DNA from: Neisseria sp.
GTDB lineage: Bacteria; Pseudomonadota; Gammaproteobacteria; Burkholderiales; Neisseriaceae
Assembly (NCBI GenBank): GCA_030538415.1
Contig: JAUNTY010000013.1
Span: forward strand, 1 to 58,178
Direction of reading: 5' to 3'
Length of the DNA stretch: 58,178 nucleotides
The translations under genes were made by a program, and so were the position numbers. Below, in pieces: positions 43,031 through 52,071 of this stretch. Under the pieces are notes generated by a model. It saw only the letters and a list, made by a program, of their open reading frames with translations. It did not search any database and was not told the DNA's origin. Every line of letters begins with the position of its first letter. Position 1 is the first letter of the stretch.

Positions 43031-44195
43031 GGGCGAGTTTCTCAATCAGGGTCACGATTTTTTGGTAGGCTACATCGCGCTTGAAGCGGTGTACGATTTC
43101 CTGCGACTGTACAGGGTCGTTGCGGCGTTGCAGAATCTGTTTGGCGGCGGCGACAAAACCATCGACATCGCCGGAGCGGTAGTCGGCATGCGGCAGCAGC
43201 GTGAGCACTTCGGCCACTTCGTCGTTGACCTGGCTGTTTAGAATCGGTTTTTGCAGCGCCATGTAATCGGACAGTTTGTTGGTAATCGACTGCATGGCAT
43301 ACGAATGAATCGGGTTGACGGAAATATCACAGCCTTTGGCAATCGCCATCATGTCGGCATAGGGAATATAGCCGTAAAAGATAATCGATTCGTTGGCGTA
43401 GGCTTTCAGTTTCTCCAAATCGGGGCCGCCGCCCATAATGTGCAGCTCTACTTTTTCGCCGGCATCCAGCAACTTCTGCACGCCTTTGCAGACGGTTTCG
43501 ACATCGTAGCTGAAGCTCAAGGTGCCGAGGTAAAAGAAGCGGATAACGCCGTCTGAAAAGCGTTTGGCTTCTACGCGCTCCAGCGTTTCAAAATCGGCAC
43601 CGATATACACCACTTCGCCGGGCGCGGCCGGGTTGGCTTCTTTGGCGCGATCGAGATAGGTTTGCGACACCGCCACAAGGCCGTCGGCATGGCGGTAGGC
43701 CGCGTTGGCGCGAGAGGCAAACGGCAGCAGGTTGTGCGGGATTTTCTTCAATACCGGCACCACCGATGAAAACGATTCCGGCCACACATCTTGCACGTCG
43801 ATAATCAGTTTATAACCCAAATGCGCTTTGTGTTTGCCCAGCAGAATATTGGTCGCAATTAAGGGATAAGCGGAAAAAACCACATCCTGATCACCAGGTT
43901 GACAGGCCTGCAGCCAGCGTTCGAAATCTTTGACGAACACATCATGGCTTTTGACGCGTGCCAAGGAAACGTTCTTCGAATAACCGCTCTCATTCATCAG
44001 CTTCACTTTCAGACGGCCTTTTGAAGCAGCTTCGGCATCTTCAGGCCGTCTGAACGATTTGTCGTAATGTTTGAAGTTGCTGGTAATCAGCAACACGTCA
44101 TGCGACTGGCTCAAGAGCTCCGCCAGATACCAGAAACGGTTGAAATGCGGTTCGGAAGGCAGTGAGCAATAGGGGGCAACAATGGTAATCTTCAT
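43023..44195 (-). CDS. Glycosyltransferase, GT4 type (WbuB-like)
   Basis: 390 residues. Two Rossmann domains: N-terminal APYCSLPSEPHFNRFWYLAELL in outline, with LIIDVQDVWPES; C-terminal FYLGTLSFSYDVETVCKGV and the donor-binding segment IHSYAMQSITNKLSDYMALQKPIL. Retaining family, nucleotide-sugar donor unknown; LSDYMALQKP resembles L-FucNAc transferase WbuB. Directly before the initiating transferase. The gene contains DUS copies near 44044 and 43553. Confidence 0.85.
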   Translation of the reverse strand: MKITIVAPYCSLPSEPHFNRFWYLAELLSQSHDVLLITSNFKHYDKSFRRPEDAEAASKGRLKVKLMNESGYSKNVSLARVKSHDVFVKDFERWLQACQPGDQDVVFSAYPLIATNILLGKHKAHLGYKLIIDVQDVWPESFSSVVPVLKKIPHNLLPFASRANAAYRHADGLVAVSQTYLDRAKEANPAAPGEVVYIGADFETLERVEAKRFSDGVIRFFYLGTLSFSYDVETVCKGVQKLLDAGEKVELHIMGGGPDLEKLKAYANESIIFYGYIPYADMMAIAKGCDISVNPIHSYAMQSITNKLSDYMALQKPILNSQVNDEVAEVLTLLPHADYRSGDVDGFVAAAKQILQRRNDPVQSQEIVHRFKRDVAYQKIVTLIEKLAHE

Positions 44196-44209
44196 CTGAG
44201 TCTTCCGGC

Positions 44210-45280
44210 TTACATATTGTAGGCAGCCATGGTGGTACGATAGATTTCTTCATCGGAACATAGTGTTGTAACGTGTTTGTTGAGTGCATCGCCAAATTGC
44301 TGGCGAAGGGCGGCATCGTTTACCAAAGTTTCTACCGCATCGGCAAAAGCCGGTAAGTCATCAAACGGCATGCAGTAGCCGGTTTTTTCATGGATAACCA
44401 TTTCGGAGATACCGGCGGTGTCGTAAGTGACCACGGCTGTATGGTAGAGTCCGGCTTCCAAGATGTTGTTGCCTACGCCTGCACTGCGGTCTCCCGGAAA
44501 ATTGGGCGTATTCAGCAAGATATCAGTTTCACGGAAGTAGGCATACAAGTCACGTACGCCGCCCAAGAAGGTAACTTTTTCTTCAATGCCCAGCTCTTTG
44601 GCAAGGGCTTTGAGGTTGTCAAGCTCTTCACCGATGCCGGCGATTTGTAAACGCACAGGCAGATTTTTATCGTCCAGCATCTTGAAAATACGCAGGGTGT
44701 CGGCAACGTTACGCAATTTTTGTAGACGGGAAAGTGTGCCCAGCATGATGTAGTCTTTCTGTGTTTTTTCGGGCACAGAATCGACTTTAGGTACGGCATT
44801 GTAGGTATAGCTGATGCGGCTGGCCGGAAAGCCGTAACGAATCAGCTTTTGCTGCTCATGCTTGCAGTTTCCAATAATATAAACACCTAATTTATCAAAC
44901 AGTTTGGCAATTTTCGGATAGGTTTCCGGTTCAAGTCCGCGAGAGTGGTAAAACACTTTGGTTTTGGGAGAAACCAGTTTGGCAGCCATCGCACAGGCAG
45001 GAACGACTCGCGCCATTTGGCAATGAACAATATCAGGCTTTTCTTTTTTCAACATTTTGAGTAAAGCGGTGGAAGATTTTAGGTAGCCTAAAGCCCCTCC
45101 TTGGTAGAAATCGATGTCATACCACTGTATACCCAAAGCCTTCGCATCTGGTATTAACGGGCCGTCTGATGAGGCTAAAATAACTTGGTGTCCTTGCTTT
45201 TTTAATAAGCTACCCAAGCGGAATGAGGCATGTTCGGTGCCGCCAAGGCCACTCATGGAGGTTGCTAAGATGATTTTCAT
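44210..45280 (-). CDS. Glycosyltransferase, GT4 type
   Basis: 356 residues. Glycine-rich N-terminus LATSMSGLGGTEHASFRLGSLL in outline, typical of family 4 acceptor domains, HSRGLEPETY, and the C-terminal NTPNFPGDRSAGVGNNILEAGLYHTAVV containing the E-x7-E-like donor motif. Adds one of the repeat-unit sugars on the cytoplasmic face. Overlaps wzy by 4 bases. By eye, lower GC than flanking housekeeping genes. Confidence 0.85.
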   Translation of the reverse strand: MKIILATSMSGLGGTEHASFRLGSLLKKQGHQVILASSDGPLIPDAKALGIQWYDIDFYQGGALGYLKSSTALLKMLKKEKPDIVHCQMARVVPACAMAAKLVSPKTKVFYHSRGLEPETYPKIAKLFDKLGVYIIGNCKHEQQKLIRYGFPASRISYTYNAVPKVDSVPEKTQKDYIMLGTLSRLQKLRNVADTLRIFKMLDDKNLPVRLQIAGIGEELDNLKALAKELGIEEKVTFLGGVRDLYAYFRETDILLNTPNFPGDRSAGVGNNILEAGLYHTAVVTYDTAGISEMVIHEKTGYCMPFDDLPAFADAVETLVNDAALRQQFGDALNKHVTTLCSDEEIYRTTMAAYNM

Positions 45281-46551
45281 GTGTTTATTCCAGTAGGTTT
45301 AAATCGAGATTGGCGGGATGTTACATAAATAAAAATAAGAAAACAGGGGAGCCATATAAACGGTAGCCTGAGGATGGTTGAAGGTATAAAGCCCGCAATC
45401 AGAAAAATGCCCATACTGCATATGGCGATAAAGCGCAGTTTGGAGGAATAGGTGCGGCTGTAGAGACATGTCATGATATAAAGCAAGACATAGCCCAAAA
45501 AGGCTGCAAATGATATCAGGCCAAAACCGAGATAAAGTTCGATTAGAAAACTGTGTGGGTTTTCAAATCCCAGGCTGCTGCTGATGTGGCCGCCAAAATA
45601 TTCACCGAAATTTTTGGGACCGTAGCCAGTGTAGAGCAAGGGCGGGTTGTGCCAGAAATAATTGTATATCTCCTGACGGTAGGATACGGAGTTGTCGCTT
45701 TCGAGCTCATACAGAAAAAGATACACGCGGGATGAGAATCGCTCCAAGAACTCATTGCCGTTTAGTGACAGCAGAAAATCCTGAATCAGCCTGGAGGGAA
45801 TCATCCACAACAACATGCCGAATGCGGCCAATACCAAGGCAGTGGTCAGGCCATTGCGCCGGTAGGCCAAGGTCAGGAGCAATAACAGCAGGTAGCAGGC
45901 GATGGCTGTGCGCGATACGCTCGCAAAAATGACCGCACCAAGCAGGAGAAACAATAGCCAACCTAGGAGAGTGCTTTTTTTATGGTTGTCAGCCAGATTG
46001 AAGAATATCAAAACGGCCGGTGTCAGGCATAATGCGGTAGTGGCCAAATTATTGGGGTTAAAAAACAGGCCTTTCAGGGTTCCCGAGTCTAGAGATAGGG
46101 CTTCGTTGCCGGCAACAAACTGAAATCCGCTAACCAGTTCGATAAATGTGGGAAGAGAGATACAAATGGTAAAAAAGATGATAAAACGGCGGATAAAGCC
46201 GAGGTTGTCGGGATGACGGCTGATAATCAGATAGAGTATATAAAAATAGCTCGGTAAAATTGCAAACATCATCAGGTCGGCAAACTGGGCTGCCGTGATG
46301 GATGAAAAAATAATATGCAGCAGACTCCAGCCGCCCATGACTGCCAGCAAGATTTGTGCAGCTGCTATTTTTCGCGGCAGACGTTTGTTTTCCAGAATGA
46401 AAATGGCAAAAGAAAGCAGAATGAAAAGCAGGGTCGCCGGGTTGTCAATGCGGGGAATCCCTATTCTGTAAAATAAAGTCGGCCCCAGCATGTATGCGGC
46501 AAGCATCGCATAAGCAAGAAAAGTGTAAAGGGTCAGGCTTTTGATTTTCAC
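45277..46551 (-). CDS. wzy: O-antigen/capsule polymerase (Wzy) or ligase-like membrane protein
   Basis: 424 residues from a GTG at 46551 (weak ribosome-binding site), with about 10-12 TM segments. The Wzy_C/WaaL motif FFNPNNLA at 163-170, SVSRTA near 211-216 and ENPHSFLIELYLG with H333 are hallmarks of Wzy/WaaL proteins. Within a locus with flippase and Wzc it is most simply the polymerase; a PglL-like oligosaccharyltransferase or ligase role cannot be excluded. AT-rich, as usual for wzy genes. Confidence 0.8.
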   Translation of the reverse strand: MKIKSLTLYTFLAYAMLAAYMLGPTLFYRIGIPRIDNPATLLFILLSFAIFILENKRLPRKIAAAQILLAVMGGWSLLHIIFSSITAAQFADLMMFAILPSYFYILYLIISRHPDNLGFIRRFIIFFTICISLPTFIELVSGFQFVAGNEALSLDSGTLKGLFFNPNNLATTALCLTPAVLIFFNLADNHKKSTLLGWLLFLLLGAVIFASVSRTAIACYLLLLLLTLAYRRNGLTTALVLAAFGMLLWMIPSRLIQDFLLSLNGNEFLERFSSRVYLFLYELESDNSVSYRQEIYNYFWHNPPLLYTGYGPKNFGEYFGGHISSSLGFENPHSFLIELYLGFGLISFAAFLGYVLLYIMTCLYSRTYSSKLRFIAICSMGIFLIAGFIPSTILRLPFIWLPCFLIFIYVTSRQSRFKPTGINT

Positions 46552-46587
46552 GATAATAGTCTTAAAATGCAGTTTGTTGTATATGCT

Positions 46588-48009
46588 CTATGCCGTTTTC
46601 AGACGGCCACGGATTTTGGCGATGGCTTGTTGCAGTTCGGCCTTGCGCTTGAACACAATGAAGGCTAAGGCGGCCAGCCAAATCAGGGTGAAGAGCCAGT
46701 AGTTTTCAGTATTGCCCCAGCGGGTATAAGCCAAGCTAACCAGCAGGCAAGTCAATGTGGTGGTGTAAATTTTAAAACGGGGCAGTTTTTGCCATAAGAA
46801 TGAAGAAATTTCTGTTTTCATGGCGAAAAACAGCCAAAATGAAATGGCAGTGGACATCGCCGCACCTTTTGCCCCCAAAGAAGGCACGAGGCTTTGCAGC
46901 AAAGCGAAATTAATGCCGAATGCAATCAGGGAAACCAAGGTAATCAGCCAGGTTTTCTTGGCAACATTGATGCCGATGCCGGTCACTTCGGTCAGGGTGT
47001 AGAGTAGGGGGAAAATCATGCTGGATAACAGGATAAACTGAACCGGAGCATAATTTTCAGGCAGCACCCATGTTACCAACGGTGAAAAAATACCCACCAC
47101 GCAAATGAGTGCGGCAATGAAGTCAGACATCGTATAGGCAATACTGTCGATTTTATCCAAGTTGCTGTTTTCTTTCACCCATTTAAAGACTAAAGGCGCC
47201 CAAATTGTGGAGAAAACACTTTGAAAAATCAGGGCGACTGCACCAAAGCTAACCGCCATCGAATACACACCCAATTCAGATAAACTCCCGTATTGTTTCA
47301 GCAACAGACGGTCAACGGCAGTCAATCCCCAGTAGGCCAAGCCGCCGAAGACCAAAGGCACGCCGTAGTGCAGGTTTTCACGCAGCAGCTTCATATCAAC
47401 CCGACTGTGCCATGCCTGTGTGACAGTATGCCGGGTTTGCAGCAGCAAAATCACTAAGGTAAGCAGCTGTGCTATCGCATATGCAGCCATAAGGTTAAAA
47501 GTATCGGCCTTCATACCAATTAGGACGTAAAGGCCTACCAGTAGTAGAATCAATACCTTCGGAGTCAGTTGGCTGAAGGAAAAGGCAAAAGAGCGCTCCT
47601 CCATCCGGAGAATGAGGGAAAAAAAACGAGTCAGTATGGCTCCTGCCAAAAATACAATACATAAAATGCCTAAAGACTCATCCTCTAATTCTAAAATCGT
47701 GAAGGCAGACCAAGAGGGAAATATTCCGGCCAGCAGTAACCCGAAAAACAGAGTCAGAGCGAAAGGCAGCAAAAAAATGGTTTTAAACAGTTGGTTTTTA
47801 TCGTTGATTGCATGATATTCGCGGACATAAGCCTGATCCAGCCCGAAGCCGCACACAATCAATGCCATGGTGCAAACGGTTTGCAGCAGCATAATGCGCC
47901 CGATGTCATCTGCTGGGAAGTACCAAGAGATAAGCGGGATTGAGATAAGGCTAACGGCTGCACCGCCAATCGGCCCCAGCGCGTAACCCAGTAGTTTCTT
48001 TATATTCAT
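46588..48009 (-). CDS. wzx: Polysaccharide repeat-unit flippase (Wzx)
   Basis: 473 residues, 12-14 predicted TM segments, MATE/PST type (begins NIKKLLGYALGPIGGAAVSLI in outline; YSMAVSFGAVALIFQSVFS mid-protein). Flips the undecaprenyl-linked repeat unit to the periplasm. A T8 tract in the coding strand (within LTRFFSLIL, near 47617-47624) is a possible slippage site. The stop is followed by a gap of 36 bases to wzy. Confidence 0.87.
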   Translation of the reverse strand: MNIKKLLGYALGPIGGAAVSLISIPLISWYFPADDIGRIMLLQTVCTMALIVCGFGLDQAYVREYHAINDKNQLFKTIFLLPFALTLFFGLLLAGIFPSWSAFTILELEDESLGILCIVFLAGAILTRFFSLILRMEERSFAFSFSQLTPKVLILLLVGLYVLIGMKADTFNLMAAYAIAQLLTLVILLLQTRHTVTQAWHSRVDMKLLRENLHYGVPLVFGGLAYWGLTAVDRLLLKQYGSLSELGVYSMAVSFGAVALIFQSVFSTIWAPLVFKWVKENSNLDKIDSIAYTMSDFIAALICVVGIFSPLVTWVLPENYAPVQFILLSSMIFPLLYTLTEVTGIGINVAKKTWLITLVSLIAFGINFALLQSLVPSLGAKGAAMSTAISFWLFFAMKTEISSFLWQKLPRFKIYTTTLTCLLVSLAYTRWGNTENYWLFTLIWLAALAFIVFKRKAELQQAIAKIRGRLKTA

Positions 48010-48038
48010 TTCAATTATTGTGCTTTAGGCCGTCTGAA

Positions 48039-49208
48039 TCAAGCGGGAGTATGAACTGCTTTTTGGTAAACAACATTTAATTGGTCAACAACGGATTGTT
48101 CGCCAAATTCGGCCAGAGTTTGCTGACGGAGTGTTGCCGCATCATATTGCTGCCGGTTTTCATATAACTGGACTAGCGCATCGGCCAGCTGTTGGGGGTG
48201 ATTGGTTTCTACCAGCAAGCCGTTGTTTGCGTTGACAATAGATTCCGGACCACCACAGCGGGTCGCCACTACCGGCAAACCTTGCGACAAGGCTTCGATA
48301 AAGACTACACCGAAAGTCTCAATATGGCTGGCTAAGGTAAATGCATCGCTTTGGCGCATGAGCGCCATCACGCCATTATTATCTAATTTGCCGAGAAAAC
48401 GGACTGAGGTTTGCAAATCTAAAGTGCGTGCCAATTCTTTCAGACGGCCTTCGATAGCGCCGCCACCACCAATATCCAGTTTGAAATGCGGATATTTTTT
48501 TCTTGCCAGCGCAAAGGCTTGGAGCAGAACGTCAAATCCTTTGTTTGGATTGAGGTTGGCTACCGAGCAAAAAGTAAAATGCTCGTCTTGCGGTTTGGAT
48601 GACAGATTGGTATTGGTACAAAAACGCGGCGCCAGCAGGTTTGGAATATAATCCCAATTCAGGCCGTTGTATTCGCGGTTCAGCAGCTTGGCAAAGTCAT
48701 GACTGACGGCGATGCGGGCGGCCGCATTTTCGGCAGCCTCTTGCATAAAGGGGCGTTGCCATTTGCGGATTAATCCGCGGGCGTATGTGCTGCTGTGTTC
48801 CGTAATCACATAGGGAATACGGTATTTCTTGCTGATGTCGCAAGCGATAATGCCGCCTTGGTTGACGCAGTGGGCATGCAAAATATCCGGCATACCATGG
48901 TCGGCGACATAGCGCTCGAATAATTTATGCCCTGCTTTTAGCCAGGCATGCTGTTCTAAAGGCAAGCGTGGGAAAAAACTGGTATTGCGATAAATATAGG
49001 TGGGAATGCTTTCCTCTGTGTAATGCTTGATTCCGTACGGTTCTAATATAATAGGTTTTAACCCTTGCCGTAGCGAACGGAAGTGCCCTGCGATGACACC
49101 GACTTGATGCCCTGCGCGTTGTATAGCCTGAGCCTGCAAACGGAAAAAAATGCCGTTTACATCGTCAGGTGTTTGAGGGTACCAAGAGGGAATAATCAGG
49201 ATGTGCAT
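48039..49208 (-). CDS. Glycosyltransferase, GT4 type
   Basis: 389 residues. N-terminal IPSWYPQTPDDVNGIFFRLQA, VITEHSSTYARG, then FCSVANLNPNKGFDVLLQAFA and the donor site SHIETFGVVFIEALSQGLPVVATRCGG, a textbook GT4 E-x7-E motif. Probably transfers a repeat-unit sugar; donor unknown. A DUS core lies in frame near 48440, and one DUS occupies the gap to wzx. Confidence 0.88.
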   Translation of the reverse strand: MHILIIPSWYPQTPDDVNGIFFRLQAQAIQRAGHQVGVIAGHFRSLRQGLKPIILEPYGIKHYTEESIPTYIYRNTSFFPRLPLEQHAWLKAGHKLFERYVADHGMPDILHAHCVNQGGIIACDISKKYRIPYVITEHSSTYARGLIRKWQRPFMQEAAENAAARIAVSHDFAKLLNREYNGLNWDYIPNLLAPRFCTNTNLSSKPQDEHFTFCSVANLNPNKGFDVLLQAFALARKKYPHFKLDIGGGGAIEGRLKELARTLDLQTSVRFLGKLDNNGVMALMRQSDAFTLASHIETFGVVFIEALSQGLPVVATRCGGPESIVNANNGLLVETNHPQQLADALVQLYENRQQYDAATLRQQTLAEFGEQSVVDQLNVVYQKAVHTPA

Positions 49209-49275
49209 ACAAATAAATTAATAATAGAGGGTGTGTTTGTTTGGTTAATATTCATAACCCGATAAGAGAAATGAT

Positions 49276-49318
49276 TTTTTCCGGCCAAGCCACCTGACTA
49301 CAGTGGCTCGGCCGGAAT
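49276..49318 (-). other. Strong intercistronic stem-loop
   Basis: CCGGCCAAGCCAC and GTGGCTCGGCCGG form a 13-bp stem (one mismatch) around CTGACTACA between the aminotransferase stop and the next gene. Its T-run lies on the wrong side for minus-strand termination, so it may instead stabilise the upstream mRNA. Confidence 0.5.
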
Positions 49319-49325
49319 ATTCACT

Positions 49326-50417
49326 TTAAGGGTTGGCTTCAATAGCTGCTTTTAAAGCATCGACAACTTTTTGGATATCTTCTTTAGTCAAATACGGATA
49401 AGTCGGCAGCGTCATCGTTTCTTCAGCCATTTTGTCGCCGACCGGTAAAACTACGCCGCTGGCTAATGAGGGTTGCTTGTTAAGCGGGGTGGGGAAATGC
49501 ACGGCTGTGGGAATGCCTGCTGCTTTCATGGCCGCTTGTACTGCATCGCGATTTTTAACCCGAACAGTAAATAAAGCATAGGCGCTTCGATTATGCGGTT
49601 CGATATAGGGTGCGGCAATACCGGCTTCTTTCAAGGCCTCTGCATACATAGCCCCTACTTTTTGGCGCAATTCCATTTCTTCTTCCAAAATCGCCAGTTT
49701 GGGCAGCAAAATTGCGGCTTGCAGCGTATCCAGGCGGCTGTTAACCCCTACGCGTACATGGTGGTAGCGGCGTTCCTGGCCGTGGCGGGCAACTTGACGG
49801 ATGATTTTTGCCAATTCGTCATCACTGGTAAAAATCGCACCGCCATCGCCATAACAAGCTAACGGCTTGCTCGGGAAAAAGCTGGTGGTGGCAATGGTGC
49901 TGACGTTGCATGATTTTTTGCCTTTGTATTCGGCACCGAAGCTTTGGGCAGCATCTTCAATGACCGGCAAATTGTATTTGGCAGCAATCGCATTAATGGC
50001 ATCGAAATCAGCGCATTGGCCGTATAGTGAAACGGCAATAATGGCTTTTGTCTTATCGGTAATGGCAGCTTCTAATTTAGAAGGATCTAAAGTGTAAGTG
50101 CGGTCATCAACATCAACAAATACGGCTTTTGCACCGACAACTGCGGCAGCTTCTGCTGTGGCAATATAAGTGAATCCCGGGGAAATGACTTCGTCGCCGT
50201 GACCAACACCTAAAGCCATCAGCGCAATTTGAATGGCATCAGTACCGTTGGCACAGGTAATGCAGTATTTTGCACCGCTGTAAGCCACCAGTTTTTCTTC
50301 CAGCTCGGCCACTTCCGGGCCGAGGATGTATTGGCCATGATTCAATACTTTTTGAATATTGGCATCGATTTGGTCTCTAATACGCGCTTGTTGTGCGGTA
50401 AGGTCGATAAGTTGCAT
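49326..50417 (-). CDS. DegT/DnrJ aminotransferase (WbpE/WlbC-like)
   Basis: 363 residues from ATG 50417. PLP lysine K184 in FFPSKPLACYGDGGA; GTDAIQIALMALGVGHGDEVI and EDAAQSFGAEYKG match the WbpE/WlbC group that aminates UDP-3-keto-uronic acids at C3. Works logically with the neighbouring Gfo/Idh oxidase and N-acetyltransferase. The open frame extends upstream through a DUS but that part is not conserved. Confidence 0.85.
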   Translation of the reverse strand: MQLIDLTAQQARIRDQIDANIQKVLNHGQYILGPEVAELEEKLVAYSGAKYCITCANGTDAIQIALMALGVGHGDEVISPGFTYIATAEAAAVVGAKAVFVDVDDRTYTLDPSKLEAAITDKTKAIIAVSLYGQCADFDAINAIAAKYNLPVIEDAAQSFGAEYKGKKSCNVSTIATTSFFPSKPLACYGDGGAIFTSDDELAKIIRQVARHGQERRYHHVRVGVNSRLDTLQAAILLPKLAILEEEMELRQKVGAMYAEALKEAGIAAPYIEPHNRSAYALFTVRVKNRDAVQAAMKAAGIPTAVHFPTPLNKQPSLASGVVLPVGDKMAEETMTLPTYPYLTKEDIQKVVDALKAAIEANP

Positions 50418-50440
50418 GGATTTATTTCCTTTAGTCAAAG

Positions 50441-51022
50441 TTATGCAGTACGGCTCAAGAGGCCGTCTGAAAGCGTATAAACTGCGCCGGTGTGCGGGCA
50501 AACTACTTCGCCGCAGCCTTGCAGGGGCAAATCTAGTTTTTCGCCGAATTCGCTCATCCAGCCGATTTGGCGCGCGGGCACGCCGACCATCAATGCATAA
50601 TCGGGCACATCTTTGTTAACGACGGTACCGGCTCCGATAAAGGCGAATTTTCCGATAGTGGTGCCACAAACAATGGTACAGTTGGCGCCCAAAGTCGCCC
50701 CCTTTTTAACGATGGTGTCGCGGAATTCGCTTTTGCGTTCAATCATCGCACGAGGGTTGTAGACATTGGTAAAAACCATACTGGGGCCGCAAAATACACC
50801 TTCTTCCAAGTGCACATTGTCATATACAGAAACATTGTTTTGAATTTTGCATTTGTCGCCGATGGTGACCTTGTTTCCGACATAAACATTCTGACCGAAC
50901 GAGCAGTTACTGCCAATACGCGCACCAGAGCAAATATGTACAAAATGCCAGATGCGGCTGCCAGAACCAATTTGTGCGCCCTCGTCGATAATGGCACTGG
51001 GGTGTGCGGTGTAATGGGTCAT
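50441..51022 (-). CDS. Left-handed beta-helix N-acetyltransferase (WbpD/WlbB-like)
   Basis: 193 residues from ATG 51022. Hexapeptide repeats through most of the length ([56 protein letters not shown]). WbpD/WlbB enzymes acetylate the 3-amino group of UDP-3-amino uronic acids with acetyl-CoA. The stop of the FAD oxidoreductase overlaps this start (ATGA). A DUS encodes the C-terminal TLSDGLLS. Confidence 0.87.
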   Translation of the reverse strand: MTHYTAHPSAIIDEGAQIGSGSRIWHFVHICSGARIGSNCSFGQNVYVGNKVTIGDKCKIQNNVSVYDNVHLEEGVFCGPSMVFTNVYNPRAMIERKSEFRDTIVKKGATLGANCTIVCGTTIGKFAFIGAGTVVNKDVPDYALMVGVPARQIGWMSEFGEKLDLPLQGCGEVVCPHTGAVYTLSDGLLSRTA

Positions 51023-52059
51023 TTTAGTAGCTCCTTGATGGCGGCTTCGCCCTGAATCTGGGCAGTAGTCCATTTTCCGCCGTAAATATGCAAAACATTG
51101 TCCACGCGCTCAAATGCCCATTCACGGGTGGCATTGCTGGGGTTGGTGGCGCTTTTCAGTAAAGGGCGCACACCTGAAAACATAGCGCTGACATCGTTTC
51201 GGCCAATCGGGTCGTGATGATAGGCATTGTATGAAGCCAGCAGGTAATTGATTTCCTGTTCGGAAGGCTGTTCCGCATCGGGTGAGTCTTGGCGGATTTC
51301 CGTAGTGCCAATCAAGGTTTTGCCTTGGTAGGGAAGTACGAAGAAAATCCGTTTTTCGCCCGGAATCGGTAACATTAATGCCTGAGGTTGCGGTCGATCA
51401 ATGAAAATATGGCTGCCACGAACCCAGTCAATGTGATAAGCCGGTTCACCGCTTTGCTGTCTGCGCAATTGCATTGCCCAAGGGCCGGTGGCATTGGTAA
51501 TACGGTCAAAATCTGACAATTCCTGCAAGTTGGTGATTCTGTGGTGATTGTAGACTTCGACACCAAGTTTTCGGCTTTGTTCGATAACCCATTGGCCAAG
51601 TGCAAAATCGTCCATTTGCGCATCATAAAAAGAAAATGCACCGCGCAGGCCGTCTGAAAGCAAGGCAGGGTTTTTGGCTGTGACTTCCTGTTTGCTTAAC
51701 CAGCGACTGCGGGGGAAACCGCTGCCGTTGGCGAGAAGGTCATAGAGTTTGGTGCCGGCGCTGATTTGCCATTTGGGACGCCCCCTGCCTTCATAAATGG
51801 GAAACAGTAATTCTAGTGGATGCCCCAGATGAGGAGCCTGTTCCAGCCAAAAGCGGCGTGCTTGCAAGGCTTTTTTCACCAAGGAAAACTGACCTGTTTC
51901 CAGATAGCGCAAACCGCCATGCAATAACTTTGATGACGAACGGCTGGTGTGCGCCATAGGTGTATCCTGTTCAAACAAGACAACGCTTTCGCCTCTTTTT
52001 GCAGCAGCCCAAGCGGTGCAGGCACCAATGATGCCTGCGCCGATAACAGCGATTTTCAT
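51019..52059 (-). CDS. FAD-dependent oxidoreductase, GlpD/DAO type
   Basis: 346 residues. N-terminal FAD site [19 protein letters not shown], then [23 protein letters not shown], characteristic of aerobic glycerol-3-phosphate dehydrogenases; C-terminal [17 protein letters not shown] is the matching end motif. Shorter than GlpD (about 500), lacking its C-terminal extension. Its substrate is not apparent; the coupled position before the acetyltransferase argues for a role in sugar or acyl-donor synthesis rather than glycerol catabolism. Confidence 0.82.
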   Translation of the reverse strand: MKIAVIGAGIIGACTAWAAAKRGESVVLFEQDTPMAHTSRSSSKLLHGGLRYLETGQFSLVKKALQARRFWLEQAPHLGHPLELLFPIYEGRGRPKWQISAGTKLYDLLANGSGFPRSRWLSKQEVTAKNPALLSDGLRGAFSFYDAQMDDFALGQWVIEQSRKLGVEVYNHHRITNLQELSDFDRITNATGPWAMQLRRQQSGEPAYHIDWVRGSHIFIDRPQPQALMLPIPGEKRIFFVLPYQGKTLIGTTEIRQDSPDAEQPSEQEINYLLASYNAYHHDPIGRNDVSAMFSGVRPLLKSATNPSNATREWAFERVDNVLHIYGGKWTTAQIQGEAAIKELLK

Positions 52060-52071
52060 GTTGTTTACCGA

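Noticed and set aside
47617-47624. T8 tract in wzx as a phase-variation switch
   Set aside because: The tract is short, encodes conserved-looking Phe-Phe, and the gene is intact; without strain comparison it is not separable from chance.
49276-49318. Conventional Rho-independent terminator splitting the polysaccharide operon
   Set aside because: The T-run is on the wrong side for minus-strand transcription; kept only as an unexplained stem-loop.
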